Assembly (NCBI GenBank): GCA_965220465.1
Contig: CBDCPZ010000022.1
Location: 434,001-498,000 of the forward strand
Direction: 5' to 3'
From: JAHDHW01 sp965220465
Lineage (GTDB): Bacteria > Bacteroidota > Bacteroidia > Chitinophagales > Saprospiraceae
Length of the DNA stretch: 64,000 nt
Below, one piece after another: positions 33,803 through 41,989 of this stretch. The position numbers were made by a program, and so were the translations under genes. The notes below the pieces were generated by a model. The model was not told the origin of the DNA. It saw only the letters and a list, made by a program, of their open reading frames with translations, and made no database searches. The number at the start of each line of letters is the position of its first letter. The stretch's first letter is position 1.

Positions 33803-34564
33803 ATGTTTTACACAAAGCGAATTCAAATCATATTCAGCATCATCCCTGCATTGGGATTATGGTTACTGTTGATCCTTTTTGGAAGCCTGTTTAATGAAGG
33901 ATCTGGTATTTATCGATTCTTTGAAGTTTTGGGAGGTACTTCTGGTGGAATTATCCAGGCCCTGATTTATTCAATCTTTTTTTACAGCTTTTTTGAAATA
34001 GCAGAAAAACGGAAGTTTATCAAACATCAACAAAAAGGTTTTCAATTTGGATTATTGCCAATGCAGGATCAATTAGTATTGTCACCAGAGGAAGTTGCTC
34101 AGATAAAATTGACCACGATTCAATTAGAAAAAAGCGGGCAGCAATCGCTGGTCGGTGATTTTATAAAAAAGGCTTGCACTCAGTATCGAAACGATCAGTC
34201 GATTAGCGAAACCCTCCAGGTTTTTAACGCCCAGGTAAATAATAGTAAAGAGGAAATGGAAGGAGATCTGGAAATAGTCAGGTATTTGCTTGGGGCAATT
34301 ATTTCTTTAGGGTTTATCGGTACGTTGTTGGGTTTGTCTTCTTCGATTGGAATGGCTCATTTGGCAAAAACAATGGAAGGAATGCCCCAAATTACAAGGA
34401 GTTTAAATCTCGCTTTTGATACAACTTTGGTTGCATTGTTGGTTGGCTTGGTTTTAAATTTCTTTTATCACCGGTATTTGAAAGAGCTCGACACCTTTTT
34501 CTCTCAATCAAAAGCATATGTGATCAATAATTTGATCAGCAGGATTTATAAAACAGCCGCTTAA
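33803..34564 (+). CDS. MotA/TolQ/ExbB-family proton-channel protein
   Basis: A 253-aa integral membrane protein with four predicted helices (~7-29, ~48-66, ~160-180, ~203-223) and a ~90-residue cytoplasmic loop between helices 2 and 3, the MotA/TolQ pattern. The conserved core is seen as LGAIISLGFIGTLLGLSSSIG (163-183, split in two motifs here) and LNLAFDTTLVALLVGLVLNFF (201-221), corresponding to (G/A)TVxGM and ALxTTxxGL of the family. It should form the ring that harnesses ion flow with the MotB/ExbD-like partner. The hairpin at 34595-34630 follows. Confidence 0.82.
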   Translation: MFYTKRIQIIFSIIPALGLWLLLILFGSLFNEGSGIYRFFEVLGGTSGGIIQALIYSIFFYSFFEIAEKRKFIKHQQKGFQFGLLPMQDQLVLSPEEVAQIKLTTIQLEKSGQQSLVGDFIKKACTQYRNDQSISETLQVFNAQVNNSKEEMEGDLEIVRYLLGAIISLGFIGTLLGLSSSIGMAHLAKTMEGMPQITRSLNLAFDTTLVALLVGLVLNFFYHRYLKELDTFFSQSKAYVINNLISRIYKTAA

Positions 34565-34594
34565 AACGGATTAGGTATATTTCTAAAAAACAAC

Positions 34595-34630
34595 AAAGGC
34601 GCAGAGAATCAAAATAAACTCTGCGCCTTT
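34595..34630 (+). terminator. Terminator after the motor-like operon, inside an imperfect TGCG repeat
   Basis: AAAGGCGCAGAG (34595-34606) pairs with CTCTGCGCCTTT (34619-34630), ending in TTT. The next bases repeat the same octamer theme: CTCTGCGC-CTTTGCGA-CTCTGCGT. Confidence 0.72.
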
Positions 34631-34642
34631 GCGACTCTGCGT
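34619..34642. repeat. Three tandem octamers of the type (C/T)TxTGCGn
   Basis: CTCTGCGC, CTTTGCGA, CTCTGCGT in a row at 34619-34642, part of the terminator stem. Tracts of this kind recur in many genomes; the copy here is short. Confidence 0.55.
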
Positions 34643-34653
34643 GAAACTATTTT

Positions 34654-35574
34654 TTACAATTTTGCATCAAAATTAACGAGATCAACGAATCGCTTCACAC
34701 GCGAATTTATTTCATTGGATTTGAGTGTTTTCAACCTTGCGATACTAAATTCTTCCACACAAAAGGAAGCCATTGCGGAACCATAGATCACCGCGCGTTT
34801 CATATTTTCAAAAGAGAGATTACCTGTTTTGGCGAGATAGCCGATAAACCCACCTGCAAAAGTATCTCCCGCTCCGGTTGGATCAAAAACCTGGGCTAAA
34901 GGAAGGGCAGGAGCAAAGAAAATTTTATTTCCCTGAAAAAGCAAAGCGCCATGTTCTCCTTTTTTTATCACTAAAAATTTTGGTCCCATTTTATGGATGA
35001 CTTTCGCAGCATTGACGAGGGAATATTCTCCTGAAAGCTGGCGTGCTTCTTCATCATTGATAGTTAAAACGTCAATCTCTTTGATTACCTTTTTCAGGCT
35101 GTCCATGGCGATATCCATCCAAAAATTCATCGTATCCAGCACGATAAGCTTCGGGCGTTTTTTCATTTGGTTGATCACCTTCATTTGAATATCTGGTGTC
35201 AGATTACCGAGCATTACAAATTTTGCTTTTTTGTAGCTTTCCGGTAATATGGGATCAAAATCAGCCAACACATTCAGCTCTGTAGCCAAAGTATCCCGTG
35301 AATTCATATTGTCATGATATTTTCCGGCCCAAAAAAATGATTTTTCTCCTTCTTTTATTTGCAAACCGTCAATATTGACGCCTCGCTTTTTCATATACAT
35401 TAATTCAGTATTTGGGAAATCATCACCAACAACGGATACTAAATTCAAATCATCGGTAAAATAAGAAGCAGCCAAACTTATATAAGTCGCTGCCCCTCCA
35501 ACGACCCGATCGGCCTTGCCAAAAGGCGTTTCAATAGAATCAAAAGCGACGGTTCCAACAGTTACTAAACCCAT
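34654..35574 (-). CDS. PfkB-family carbohydrate/nucleoside kinase
   Basis: A 306-aa ribokinase-fold kinase. PfkB signature 2, DPTGAGDTFAGGFIGYL, lies near 235-251 with the catalytic Asp and anion hole (GAGD). The N-terminus GTVAFDSIETPFGKADRVVGGAATYIS is the substrate-binding half. It may phosphorylate adenosine or a sugar; it resembles the bacterial PfkB members that are adjacent to sugar genes, but no sugar transporter is beside it. It faces the motor-like operon with 89 bp between stops and diverges from the tRNA gene. Confidence 0.85.
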   Translation of the reverse strand: MGLVTVGTVAFDSIETPFGKADRVVGGAATYISLAASYFTDDLNLVSVVGDDFPNTELMYMKKRGVNIDGLQIKEGEKSFFWAGKYHDNMNSRDTLATELNVLADFDPILPESYKKAKFVMLGNLTPDIQMKVINQMKKRPKLIVLDTMNFWMDIAMDSLKKVIKEIDVLTINDEEARQLSGEYSLVNAAKVIHKMGPKFLVIKKGEHGALLFQGNKIFFAPALPLAQVFDPTGAGDTFAGGFIGYLAKTGNLSFENMKRAVIYGSAMASFCVEEFSIARLKTLKSNEINSRVKRFVDLVNFDAKL

Positions 35575-35609
35575 TTAAAAAATATTTAATTAAAAAAATC
35601 GGACAAAGA

Positions 35610-35640
35610 TTGCACTTTTATTTCGATTGTGATAACTTTG
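35610..35640 (+). promoter_or_regulatory. Promoter of tRNA-Asn
   Basis: TTG (35610-35612), 20-bp spacer, TAACTTTG (35633-35640). The start site would be ~70 bp upstream of the tRNA. Confidence 0.6.
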
Positions 35641-35715
35641 CCCCGCTCTTTTAAAGAAAAGCATTTTTTGGAGATTGATTTTAAAGAAATTAACTCCTGA
35701 AAATTTTTTAAAAAA

Positions 35716-35789
35716 GCCTCCTTAGCTCAGCTGGTTAGAGCGCCGGACTGTTAATCCGTAGGTCCAAGGTTCAAGTCCTTGAGGAGGCG
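35716..35789 (+). tRNA. tRNA-Asn (anticodon GTT)
   Basis: A 74-nt cloverleaf: acceptor stem GCCTCCT/AGGAGGC, D-arm GCTC/GAGC, anticodon stem CCGGA/TCCGT with loop CTGTTAA, T-arm CAAGG/CCTTG with TTCAAGT loop, and a G discriminator. The anticodon is GTT. CCA is not encoded. Confidence 0.96.
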
Positions 35790-35796
35790 CATACAG

Positions 35797-35828
35797 AAGC
35801 CACAAACTTTAAGTTTGTGGCTTTTTTT
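35797..35828 (+). terminator. Terminator after tRNA-Asn
   Basis: A 13-bp perfect hairpin (AAGCCACAAACTT with its complement) followed by a T-run, 8 bp after the tRNA. Confidence 0.88.
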
Positions 35829-35882
35829 ATTTGGATCGATCGGATGGGTGATCATATTACCAAGATTTCTGACCTTCTTTTT

Positions 35883-37028
35883 TTAATTTTTGTCGGTTAC
35901 ATTTTCTATCGTTACGTTTTCATCGCCAAGCTCAAGAACCACAAATTCTACTCGCCGATTCATCTGGCGACCATCATCAGTGTCATTGGTTGCGATAGGT
36001 TTACTTTCACCAAAACCCTGGTATTGAATGCGGTCTAGCTCGATTCCTTTATTAAGCAGGTAATCATAAACAGACTCTGTACGGTTATCAGACAAGGTGA
36101 CGTTATAGGAATCCGAGCCATGGCTGTCTGTATGTCCATGAATAGCAATTTTCATAGAAGGATATTTGCGAAGTAGCGTAAACAATTCATCCAGTTCTAC
36201 ATATGAAGCAGGCAGTAAATTCCATTTATCAAACTCAAAATAAATCCGGTCAAGGCGTATTATCTGGCCTACCTCCACGGTTTTTTCAGCCAGGCTTTCC
36301 GGTTCAGGAAGGACATTGAGTTGCCACAATCCTACATCATCGATAAGATAATAGGAATTGTTAAATTTATTTTCCTCTGGATTTGGTGCGACTCCAAAAG
36401 TGGTATTGTCATTATCGAAAAAATTGCCGATGAGTAGAAACCGCTCTCGGTTGGCCGCAATGAATTTTCCGGAAATTTTTATCCATTCCGGCTCCTCAGG
36501 ATTGATAATTTCTTCAGCGTTAACTATTGGAGACATTTCGGTAAGTGGTCTCCAATCTTTATTTAGCGTCGGTGCCGGGCTAAGTTCTACACCCAGATTG
36601 TTGGAAGTCATTTTTGAGCTGGTTGAGTGCCTCGCCCAAAACTCCACGTAATATTCTTCTCCTTCTACTAATGGTTTTTCCAATTTTATTTGAATGTACT
36701 CGCGGTAGGTATCTGATCTTTTTGACTCAGGATTGTGGGTCAAAATCCCAACCATTGCTTTACCCGTCCTTGGAGTATCTGTAAGGCCATAGGTGCCGTT
36801 AATAAAAAAATTGAGATCAGGAGTGGCATCGGTTGGACTCATCCATTTGTCGATACTGTTTCTAAAAGCAAGAGATCCATCGATGTCATATTTCGGGAGT
36901 TGTCTGCGTAGTTCTTCAAAACCAGGATTAGGCACAAGATTAGGTCCGGGATACCATTCCTCCGGTGGTTGAGCCATGGAAAAAGTTAGAGAAAATACAA
37001 GAACTAAGCTTATATAAATATGCTGCAT
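35883..37028 (-). CDS. OmpA-family outer-membrane protein with N-terminal jelly-roll-like domain
   Basis: A 381-aa envelope protein with a signal peptide (~1-19, ending FSMA). The N-terminal ~220 residues, beginning PNLVPNPGFEE, have a carbohydrate-binding-like beta pattern (DYREYIQIKL-type strands, FWARHST). A C-terminal OmpA domain (~265-370) has the peptidoglycan-contact region HGHTDSHGSDSYN and NRTESVYDYLLNKGIE...YQGFGESKP. Likely an outer-membrane tether to peptidoglycan. It ends 55 bp past the tRNA terminator on the opposite strand. Confidence 0.85.
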   Translation of the reverse strand: MQHIYISLVLVFSLTFSMAQPPEEWYPGPNLVPNPGFEELRRQLPKYDIDGSLAFRNSIDKWMSPTDATPDLNFFINGTYGLTDTPRTGKAMVGILTHNPESKRSDTYREYIQIKLEKPLVEGEEYYVEFWARHSTSSKMTSNNLGVELSPAPTLNKDWRPLTEMSPIVNAEEIINPEEPEWIKISGKFIAANRERFLLIGNFFDNDNTTFGVAPNPEENKFNNSYYLIDDVGLWQLNVLPEPESLAEKTVEVGQIIRLDRIYFEFDKWNLLPASYVELDELFTLLRKYPSMKIAIHGHTDSHGSDSYNVTLSDNRTESVYDYLLNKGIELDRIQYQGFGESKPIATNDTDDGRQMNRRVEFVVLELGDENVTIENVTDKN

Positions 37029-37268
37029 TAATATGGGATTTACTGGTTTAATAATGAAGGGGAAAACAGTAATACCAGTGGATCAAATAAAAGGCCAAAA
37101 GGGGATTATAGCCTGAACAGGAGGTTATTGAAATTGCCACACTCCTTTTAAAACTTTTGAATTGAGTAAGGATTCCTATAAAACAAGCGTATAAATGATT
37201 TGTAAGTTTCAGAATTTCAGTAATGTAATTGACCTTCCTTCTTTTCAGTTTCGAAACATTGGATTCCT

Positions 37269-37276
37269 TACCTTTG
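37269..37276 (+). promoter_or_regulatory. -7 element for the GAF protein gene
   Basis: TACCTTTG (TAnnTTTG). It supports ATG 37304 as the start and argues against the longer frame beginning at 37229. Confidence 0.5.
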
Positions 37277-37303
37277 TTAGTGAAATACAACAGCTTAAAA
37301 AAG

Positions 37304-39682
37304 ATGAATAAAATAGCAGCATCAAATCCAAAATTACAAGCGAAGCGAACTCACTACATTCCACTTGAAGAATTTCACAAGCAGGTTCACACCATTAAAG
37401 AAAATTATTACCCGTCTAAACTTAGCTTCAAACCAGTTTTTGAAAAGATTCAGGAATCTAAAAAAAATCAAGCTGAAGGCCCATCGAATGTAAACAAGCT
37501 TTTTACAGCATTTGAAAAAGAGCTTTCGGACATTTCCAAATTGAAGGGAAAACACGACGGGTCTCAAAAAGTCGAAACATTAATAAGAGCACTCTTTCCG
37601 GCCTTGTTTTTTGAAGGGCAGATGGGTTTTATCGGAACGCCATTTACCAAGGAGTTTACTTTCATGACTTCTGCGATGCGAGAAATGTTTGTTTGCGGAG
37701 AGTGGGAGTTGAAGATGAAAGAATCTATGATGCATCCAAAAGCGGTGCAAACTGTTTTGCAGGCAGGAAGTTGTATTTTAGACAAACATTACAATGGACA
37801 GCGGGGGATGGATTTTTCGGAAACCATGAGTATTCGCCATAGGAAAACAGGCCTTGAAAAACATTATAAAATCAATATCATCACGGATTTTATAAAAGCG
37901 ACTCTTTTAAAACCTTTAAAAAAGTTAAATGAGCAACAGATCTTTCAATTGCTCAACGAATGGGATAATACTGAGCTATGGCTGGATTGTTTTCCACCTG
38001 AAAATTTCTCCTTTGAAGGGCTTGTCATTGGTTACCTGGCCGATGTGACCGATGTGGAAATAATGTCTCAATTGAAAGTAAAATTGTTGGAAGAGCCAGA
38101 CACGAGTGCACCGGAGGACATATTTCAGGAAATGACAAACGCTTTCCGCTCTTTTCTTGGAATGCCGGAAATCTCCTTTGGTAGCCTACAATCATTAGAT
38201 AACATGTTGCAAAAAGGTACTTCCTGGACGATCATCGGCGATGTTCCGTTATTGGCTTCATTGCCAAGAAAATCGTTTGACGAAGGGTTATACGGAAAAG
38301 TATTAGCAGGAACGGAACCCCTGATTATTGGAGACCTTAAAAAATTGTCGGAGCCTTCAGAGATTGATCAAAAGCTAATCGAAAAAGGCTACAGAAGTTT
38401 GTTGTTAGTGCCGTTATTTGAAAAAGATGGAAAAAGTTTAGGCGCATTTGAGTTGGCAGCTAAAAAACCTTATCTGTTTTCGAAAATGACTTTGTTTAAG
38501 TTGAAGGATGCGATTGCACTTTTCGAACTGGGAACTAATCGGTGGATGGAAGAATTGGATAACCAAATAAACTTGTTCATCCAACAACAGTATACCTCCA
38601 TTCACCCCAGCGTCGAATGGAAATTTACAGAAGTGAGTAAAAATTATTTAATGGGTAAAATATTTAAAAACGAAAACGTATTGTTAGAGTCTGTTGTTTT
38701 TAAAGATATTTATCCTTTGTACGCACAAGCTGATATCGTCGGTTCATCAACTATTCGCAATAAATCAATCGAATCGGATCTAATTGATAATCTTGAAAAA
38801 GTTGGAAAAATTATCAAAGCGTGTAGAAAAAATTTAGCCTTTGATTTATTAGATGTCTATTCATCAAAAGTGGAAGAAAACCTGAAAAGGTTAAAACGTA
38901 ATGAATTCATTTCAAGTGATGAATCTCAGATCGTTGATTTGTTAACCCGTGAGATTCACCCTTTTCTGAAAGCTTTGCAAAATAAATACGAAGAAGCGCC
39001 ATATGCTTTGTTGGAAAAATATTTTGAATATCTGGATCCGAAACTAAACATTGTTTACCGAAAGCGAAAAGCTTACGAAGATAGTGTCAGCCAGTTGAAT
39101 AGAGCTATTTCTGATTATATTGAAAAAGAAGACGCAAAAAAACAGAAAATACTTCCACACTTTTTTGAAAAATACACTACTGACGGAGTAGAATACAATA
39201 TCTATATTGGCGAGTCCCTTTTGAAAGATGGCGGATTTAGCGAGTATTATTTAAAAGATTTTCGTTTATGGCAGTTGATCAAGATGTGTGAAGTGACGCG
39301 TTTGGTAAAGCGTATTTCTACAGATTTACCGGTTCCATTGACGACGGCGCAGCTTGTTTTTGTTTTTAACAACCATTTGAGCATTCGTTTTCATATGGAT
39401 GAAAAGCAGTTTGAAGTAGACGGAGCGTACAATGTTCGTTATGAAATTTTGAAAAAGCGGATCGATAAAGCAGTTATTAAAGGTACAGGTGAACGTCTGA
39501 CCCAAAGTGGAAAGATTGCCATTGTCTGGCTCAATGAAATTGATAAACGCGAATACCTGGAATACCTCATTCATCTTCAAAACAAGGGTTTTATCACCAA
39601 TGAAATTGAAGAACTGGAACTCGAAAAGCTTCAGGGCGCTGAAGGCTTAAAAGCTTTACGGGTAACGGTGATCGATCAATAA
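37304..39682 (+). CDS. Large GAF-domain protein of unknown function
   Basis: A 792-aa soluble protein. Residues ~300-430 (after ILGMPEISFGSL) look like a GAF domain: LVIGDLKKLSEP, YRSLLLVPLFEKDGKSLGAFELAAKKPYL. The flanking ~290-residue N-part and ~350-residue C-part are helical and unassigned. There is no kinase, HTH or membrane segment, so it is not a standard GAF signalling protein. The start at 37304 is chosen because a -7 element lies 28 bp before it and the upstream in-frame extension from TTG 37229 has no coding character. An EVE-domain gene follows after 35 bp. Confidence 0.72.
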   Translation: MNKIAASNPKLQAKRTHYIPLEEFHKQVHTIKENYYPSKLSFKPVFEKIQESKKNQAEGPSNVNKLFTAFEKELSDISKLKGKHDGSQKVETLIRALFPALFFEGQMGFIGTPFTKEFTFMTSAMREMFVCGEWELKMKESMMHPKAVQTVLQAGSCILDKHYNGQRGMDFSETMSIRHRKTGLEKHYKINIITDFIKATLLKPLKKLNEQQIFQLLNEWDNTELWLDCFPPENFSFEGLVIGYLADVTDVEIMSQLKVKLLEEPDTSAPEDIFQEMTNAFRSFLGMPEISFGSLQSLDNMLQKGTSWTIIGDVPLLASLPRKSFDEGLYGKVLAGTEPLIIGDLKKLSEPSEIDQKLIEKGYRSLLLVPLFEKDGKSLGAFELAAKKPYLFSKMTLFKLKDAIALFELGTNRWMEELDNQINLFIQQQYTSIHPSVEWKFTEVSKNYLMGKIFKNENVLLESVVFKDIYPLYAQADIVGSSTIRNKSIESDLIDNLEKVGKIIKACRKNLAFDLLDVYSSKVEENLKRLKRNEFISSDESQIVDLLTREIHPFLKALQNKYEEAPYALLEKYFEYLDPKLNIVYRKRKAYEDSVSQLNRAISDYIEKEDAKKQKILPHFFEKYTTDGVEYNIYIGESLLKDGGFSEYYLKDFRLWQLIKMCEVTRLVKRISTDLPVPLTTAQLVFVFNNHLSIRFHMDEKQFEVDGAYNVRYEILKKRIDKAVIKGTGERLTQSGKIAIVWLNEIDKREYLEYLIHLQNKGFITNEIEELELEKLQGAEGLKALRVTVIDQ

Positions 39683-39717
39683 TAAATTTCAAGGAACAAC
39701 TTTAAAAATATTTATCA

Positions 39718-40131
39718 ATGAACTATTGGCTTGTAAAATCCGAACCGACCGAATACAGTTATGACGATCTGATAAAAGAAAAGAAAACGATGTGGGATGG
39801 CATCCGAAATTATGCAGCGCGCAATCATCTGCGCGGCATGAAAAAAGGTGACTTGGTTTTGTTTTATCACAGCCGACAAGGTTTGGAAATTGTCGGAATT
39901 TGTGAAGTTGTAAAAGAAAATTATCCCGACCCAACAGCGGAAAAAGGGGATTGGTCTGTCGTTGATGTAAAACCGGTGAAGCGATTGAAAAAACCGGTAA
40001 CCCTTCAGGAAGTCAAAGCTACCAAACAGCTACATGAAATGCTTTTAGTTAAAATCTCCCGATTGTCCGTGATGCCCGTCGAAAAGAAACATTTCAACTT
40101 GATTTTGAAAATGGGAGAAACCAGCTTGTAA
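39718..40131 (+). CDS. EVE domain-containing protein
   Basis: A 137-aa EVE (PUA-like) domain protein, N-terminus MNYWLVKSEPTEYSYDDL with central MWDGIRNYAARNHLRGM and GDLVLFYHSRQGLEIVGI. EVE domains bind modified bases in DNA or RNA; in bacteria they appear near restriction and RNA-modification systems. None is beside this one. Length matches stand-alone members. Converges on the amylase gene (6 bp between stops). Confidence 0.9.
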   Translation: MNYWLVKSEPTEYSYDDLIKEKKTMWDGIRNYAARNHLRGMKKGDLVLFYHSRQGLEIVGICEVVKENYPDPTAEKGDWSVVDVKPVKRLKKPVTLQEVKATKQLHEMLLVKISRLSVMPVEKKHFNLILKMGETSL

Positions 40132-40137
40132 AATAAG

Positions 40138-41808
40138 TTAGTTGCCTAACAAAACTATATCAAAAGAAGAGTCTATCTTAATGGTGTCATTAATAACTTC
40201 AGCCGTTTGGCCGGAGTAATAATCCTTTAGTTTTTCACCGCCCTTGAAAACACCTTTTACAGAAATCGTTTTTTCACCAATAGGAAGATCAAGTCCAACG
40301 ACTACTTTGTCTATATAATTATTTGTTCTAAAAGTCCTTTTAAAGGTATAAGGTGCTTCTGTCAACATTTGGTGAACGCCAGCTCCGACAGAAGGATGAG
40401 CCTTTCTGAAAATTCCCAGTTTTTGCCAGTGGGATAACACATCTTTTATTTTATAACCATTGCGTTCTGTATTTTCATCTATTTCATTCCAGTTCATAAA
40501 CGAGCGTAACTTGGCATCACCGGTAGCATCTTCGGTCAAGGACCGCAGCGATTCATCACCATAATATATCTGAACTTCGCCAGGGCAGAGCAGCAGTTTT
40601 GTACCGGCTTCAATTGGATTTTCTCTTAGCTGATCAAATGGCTCACCATCGTCGTGTGAGCTGATATAATTAACAATAGATTTACCTTTTAAACCTCCGT
40701 TTAAGTGATTGGAATATTTAGCGAAAAGGCTATCATAACCAAATTTTGCATCCTGTTTGAACCCGAAATTGATGAGGCCATTTAATCCATCTTTGAAGAA
40801 ATCAACTTTTTGATCACCATAATTATAGAACCGTTCTCCACTGATAGTATAATTATAAACTTCTCCAAACATATAAAATATATTATCGTCCAAGACCTCA
40901 TCGCGATTTGTTTGTTTCCAATCATTAAAGGCTTTAACAGCTTCATCATAAAGTTCTTTCCAGACATAAGGTTCGGTATGTTTCGCCGTATCCACTCTAA
41001 AACCGTCTACTCCGTATTTTTTGACCAAGTCGACCAACCATTTGATAATATAACAGCGTGGAGATCTGGGATATCCAGTCCGTTCAAAAAACTCGTCCAG
41101 CTCATTCAATTCTTTTTCCTTCCGCCCTTCAGCTTCCCATTTGTCCAATAAAAACTTTGGTAAAGCTACTTCCTTATCGCTTTCTGTATAAATATCAGGC
41201 AGGTTTTCGACTAAAGTGCAGGAAACGGTAGTTTTCGTGTTTTTATAGGTGCATTTGGGACCTGTCCTTGCCCAACCATACCATAAAGGATCTTGATCTG
41301 TCACTGGTCCGGTATGATTGACTACCACATCCAGGATAACTCTTATGCCATTTTTGTGGGCAAGTTGCACTAATTGTAAAAGGTCTTTTTCTGTTCCGAA
41401 GTTTGGATCAAGTGCGGTCCAGTCTTTGGTCCAATAACCATGATACCCATAGGTAAATCCTGTTCCTTCGTCGACGCCACCATGGATTTGTTCTACAACT
41501 GGTGTAAACCAAATCGCATTGACACCTAAATCATTAAAGTATCCTTCTTCAATTTTTTGAGAAATTCCTTTTATGTCTCCGCCCATAAAACCACGAAACG
41601 GTGCTGTTTCTTTTGTTCTATCAAAGTTTACATCATTGCTTTTGTCTCCATTGTAAAAACGGTCAGTTAATAAAAAATAGATCGTTGCATTTTTCCATAT
41701 AAAAGGCGCTTTTTTAGTTGTAGTTTCTACATTTTCAATAGGAGCAGGAGGCTGGCAGCTCAAAGCAAGAAGAAAAAGCAGGATAAACAATCGGTGCAAT
41801 AGGTTCAT
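40138..41808 (-). CDS. Extracellular alpha-amylase-family glycoside hydrolase (GH13) lipoprotein
   Basis: A 556-aa lipoprotein (lipobox LALSC, Cys18), so probably surface or periplasmic. The (beta/alpha)8 catalytic core shows all four GH13 regions: DVVVNH at 160-165, GFRVDTAKH with nucleophile D273, FGEV with acid/base E316, and the transition-state pair H385/D386 in SSHDDGE. An all-beta C-terminal domain follows (~470-556). It should cleave alpha-1,4 glucans. It diverges from the sugar transporter operon across a 181-bp region, so both may respond to the same signal. Confidence 0.92.
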   Translation of the reverse strand: MNLLHRLFILLFLLALSCQPPAPIENVETTTKKAPFIWKNATIYFLLTDRFYNGDKSNDVNFDRTKETAPFRGFMGGDIKGISQKIEEGYFNDLGVNAIWFTPVVEQIHGGVDEGTGFTYGYHGYWTKDWTALDPNFGTEKDLLQLVQLAHKNGIRVILDVVVNHTGPVTDQDPLWYGWARTGPKCTYKNTKTTVSCTLVENLPDIYTESDKEVALPKFLLDKWEAEGRKEKELNELDEFFERTGYPRSPRCYIIKWLVDLVKKYGVDGFRVDTAKHTEPYVWKELYDEAVKAFNDWKQTNRDEVLDDNIFYMFGEVYNYTISGERFYNYGDQKVDFFKDGLNGLINFGFKQDAKFGYDSLFAKYSNHLNGGLKGKSIVNYISSHDDGEPFDQLRENPIEAGTKLLLCPGEVQIYYGDESLRSLTEDATGDAKLRSFMNWNEIDENTERNGYKIKDVLSHWQKLGIFRKAHPSVGAGVHQMLTEAPYTFKRTFRTNNYIDKVVVGLDLPIGEKTISVKGVFKGGEKLKDYYSGQTAEVINDTIKIDSSFDIVLLGN

Positions 41809-41911
41809 TTGACAAACATTTTTATAGAAAAGGTTACAAAAAGTTATAAAACTTCTTGTAGTTTCGAAACAAACTTAATGAATTCTTAGCATAGAATGAG
41901 ACTTTAAAAAC

Positions 41912-41919
41912 TATATTTA
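41912..41919 (+). promoter_or_regulatory. Weak -7 candidate for the sugar transporter operon
   Basis: TATATTTA differs from TAnnTTTG only at the last base and lies 70 bp before ATG 41990. Confidence 0.3.
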
Positions 41920-41989
41920 CGAGCTGCTCCGATGAATAAGAAAAGGGTCCATTTGAGTAATGTTTTAAAAAATCAGTTTTTGTATAAAT

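Noticed and set aside
31854..34564. Assignment of the motor-like operon as a Zorya defence system
   Set aside because: ZorC/ZorD-type genes (helicase, nuclease) are absent, the MotB-like protein has no OmpA domain, the MotA-like protein lacks a long cytoplasmic tail, and no other defence genes are nearby. A link to defence is not supported.
35797..35828. tRNA-Asn 3' end as an integration (attachment) site
   Set aside because: No duplicated tRNA end, integrase or foreign island follows; the next genes are normal chromosomal ones.
35817..36038. 73-aa plus-strand frame after tRNA-Asn
   Set aside because: It begins in the tRNA terminator and lies antisense to the OmpA gene's end; no start context or homology pattern.
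37229..37303. Upstream extension of the GAF gene from TTG 37229
   Set aside because: A -7 promoter element (37269-37276) lies inside it, and the added 25 residues have no conserved look. ATG 37304 is preferred.
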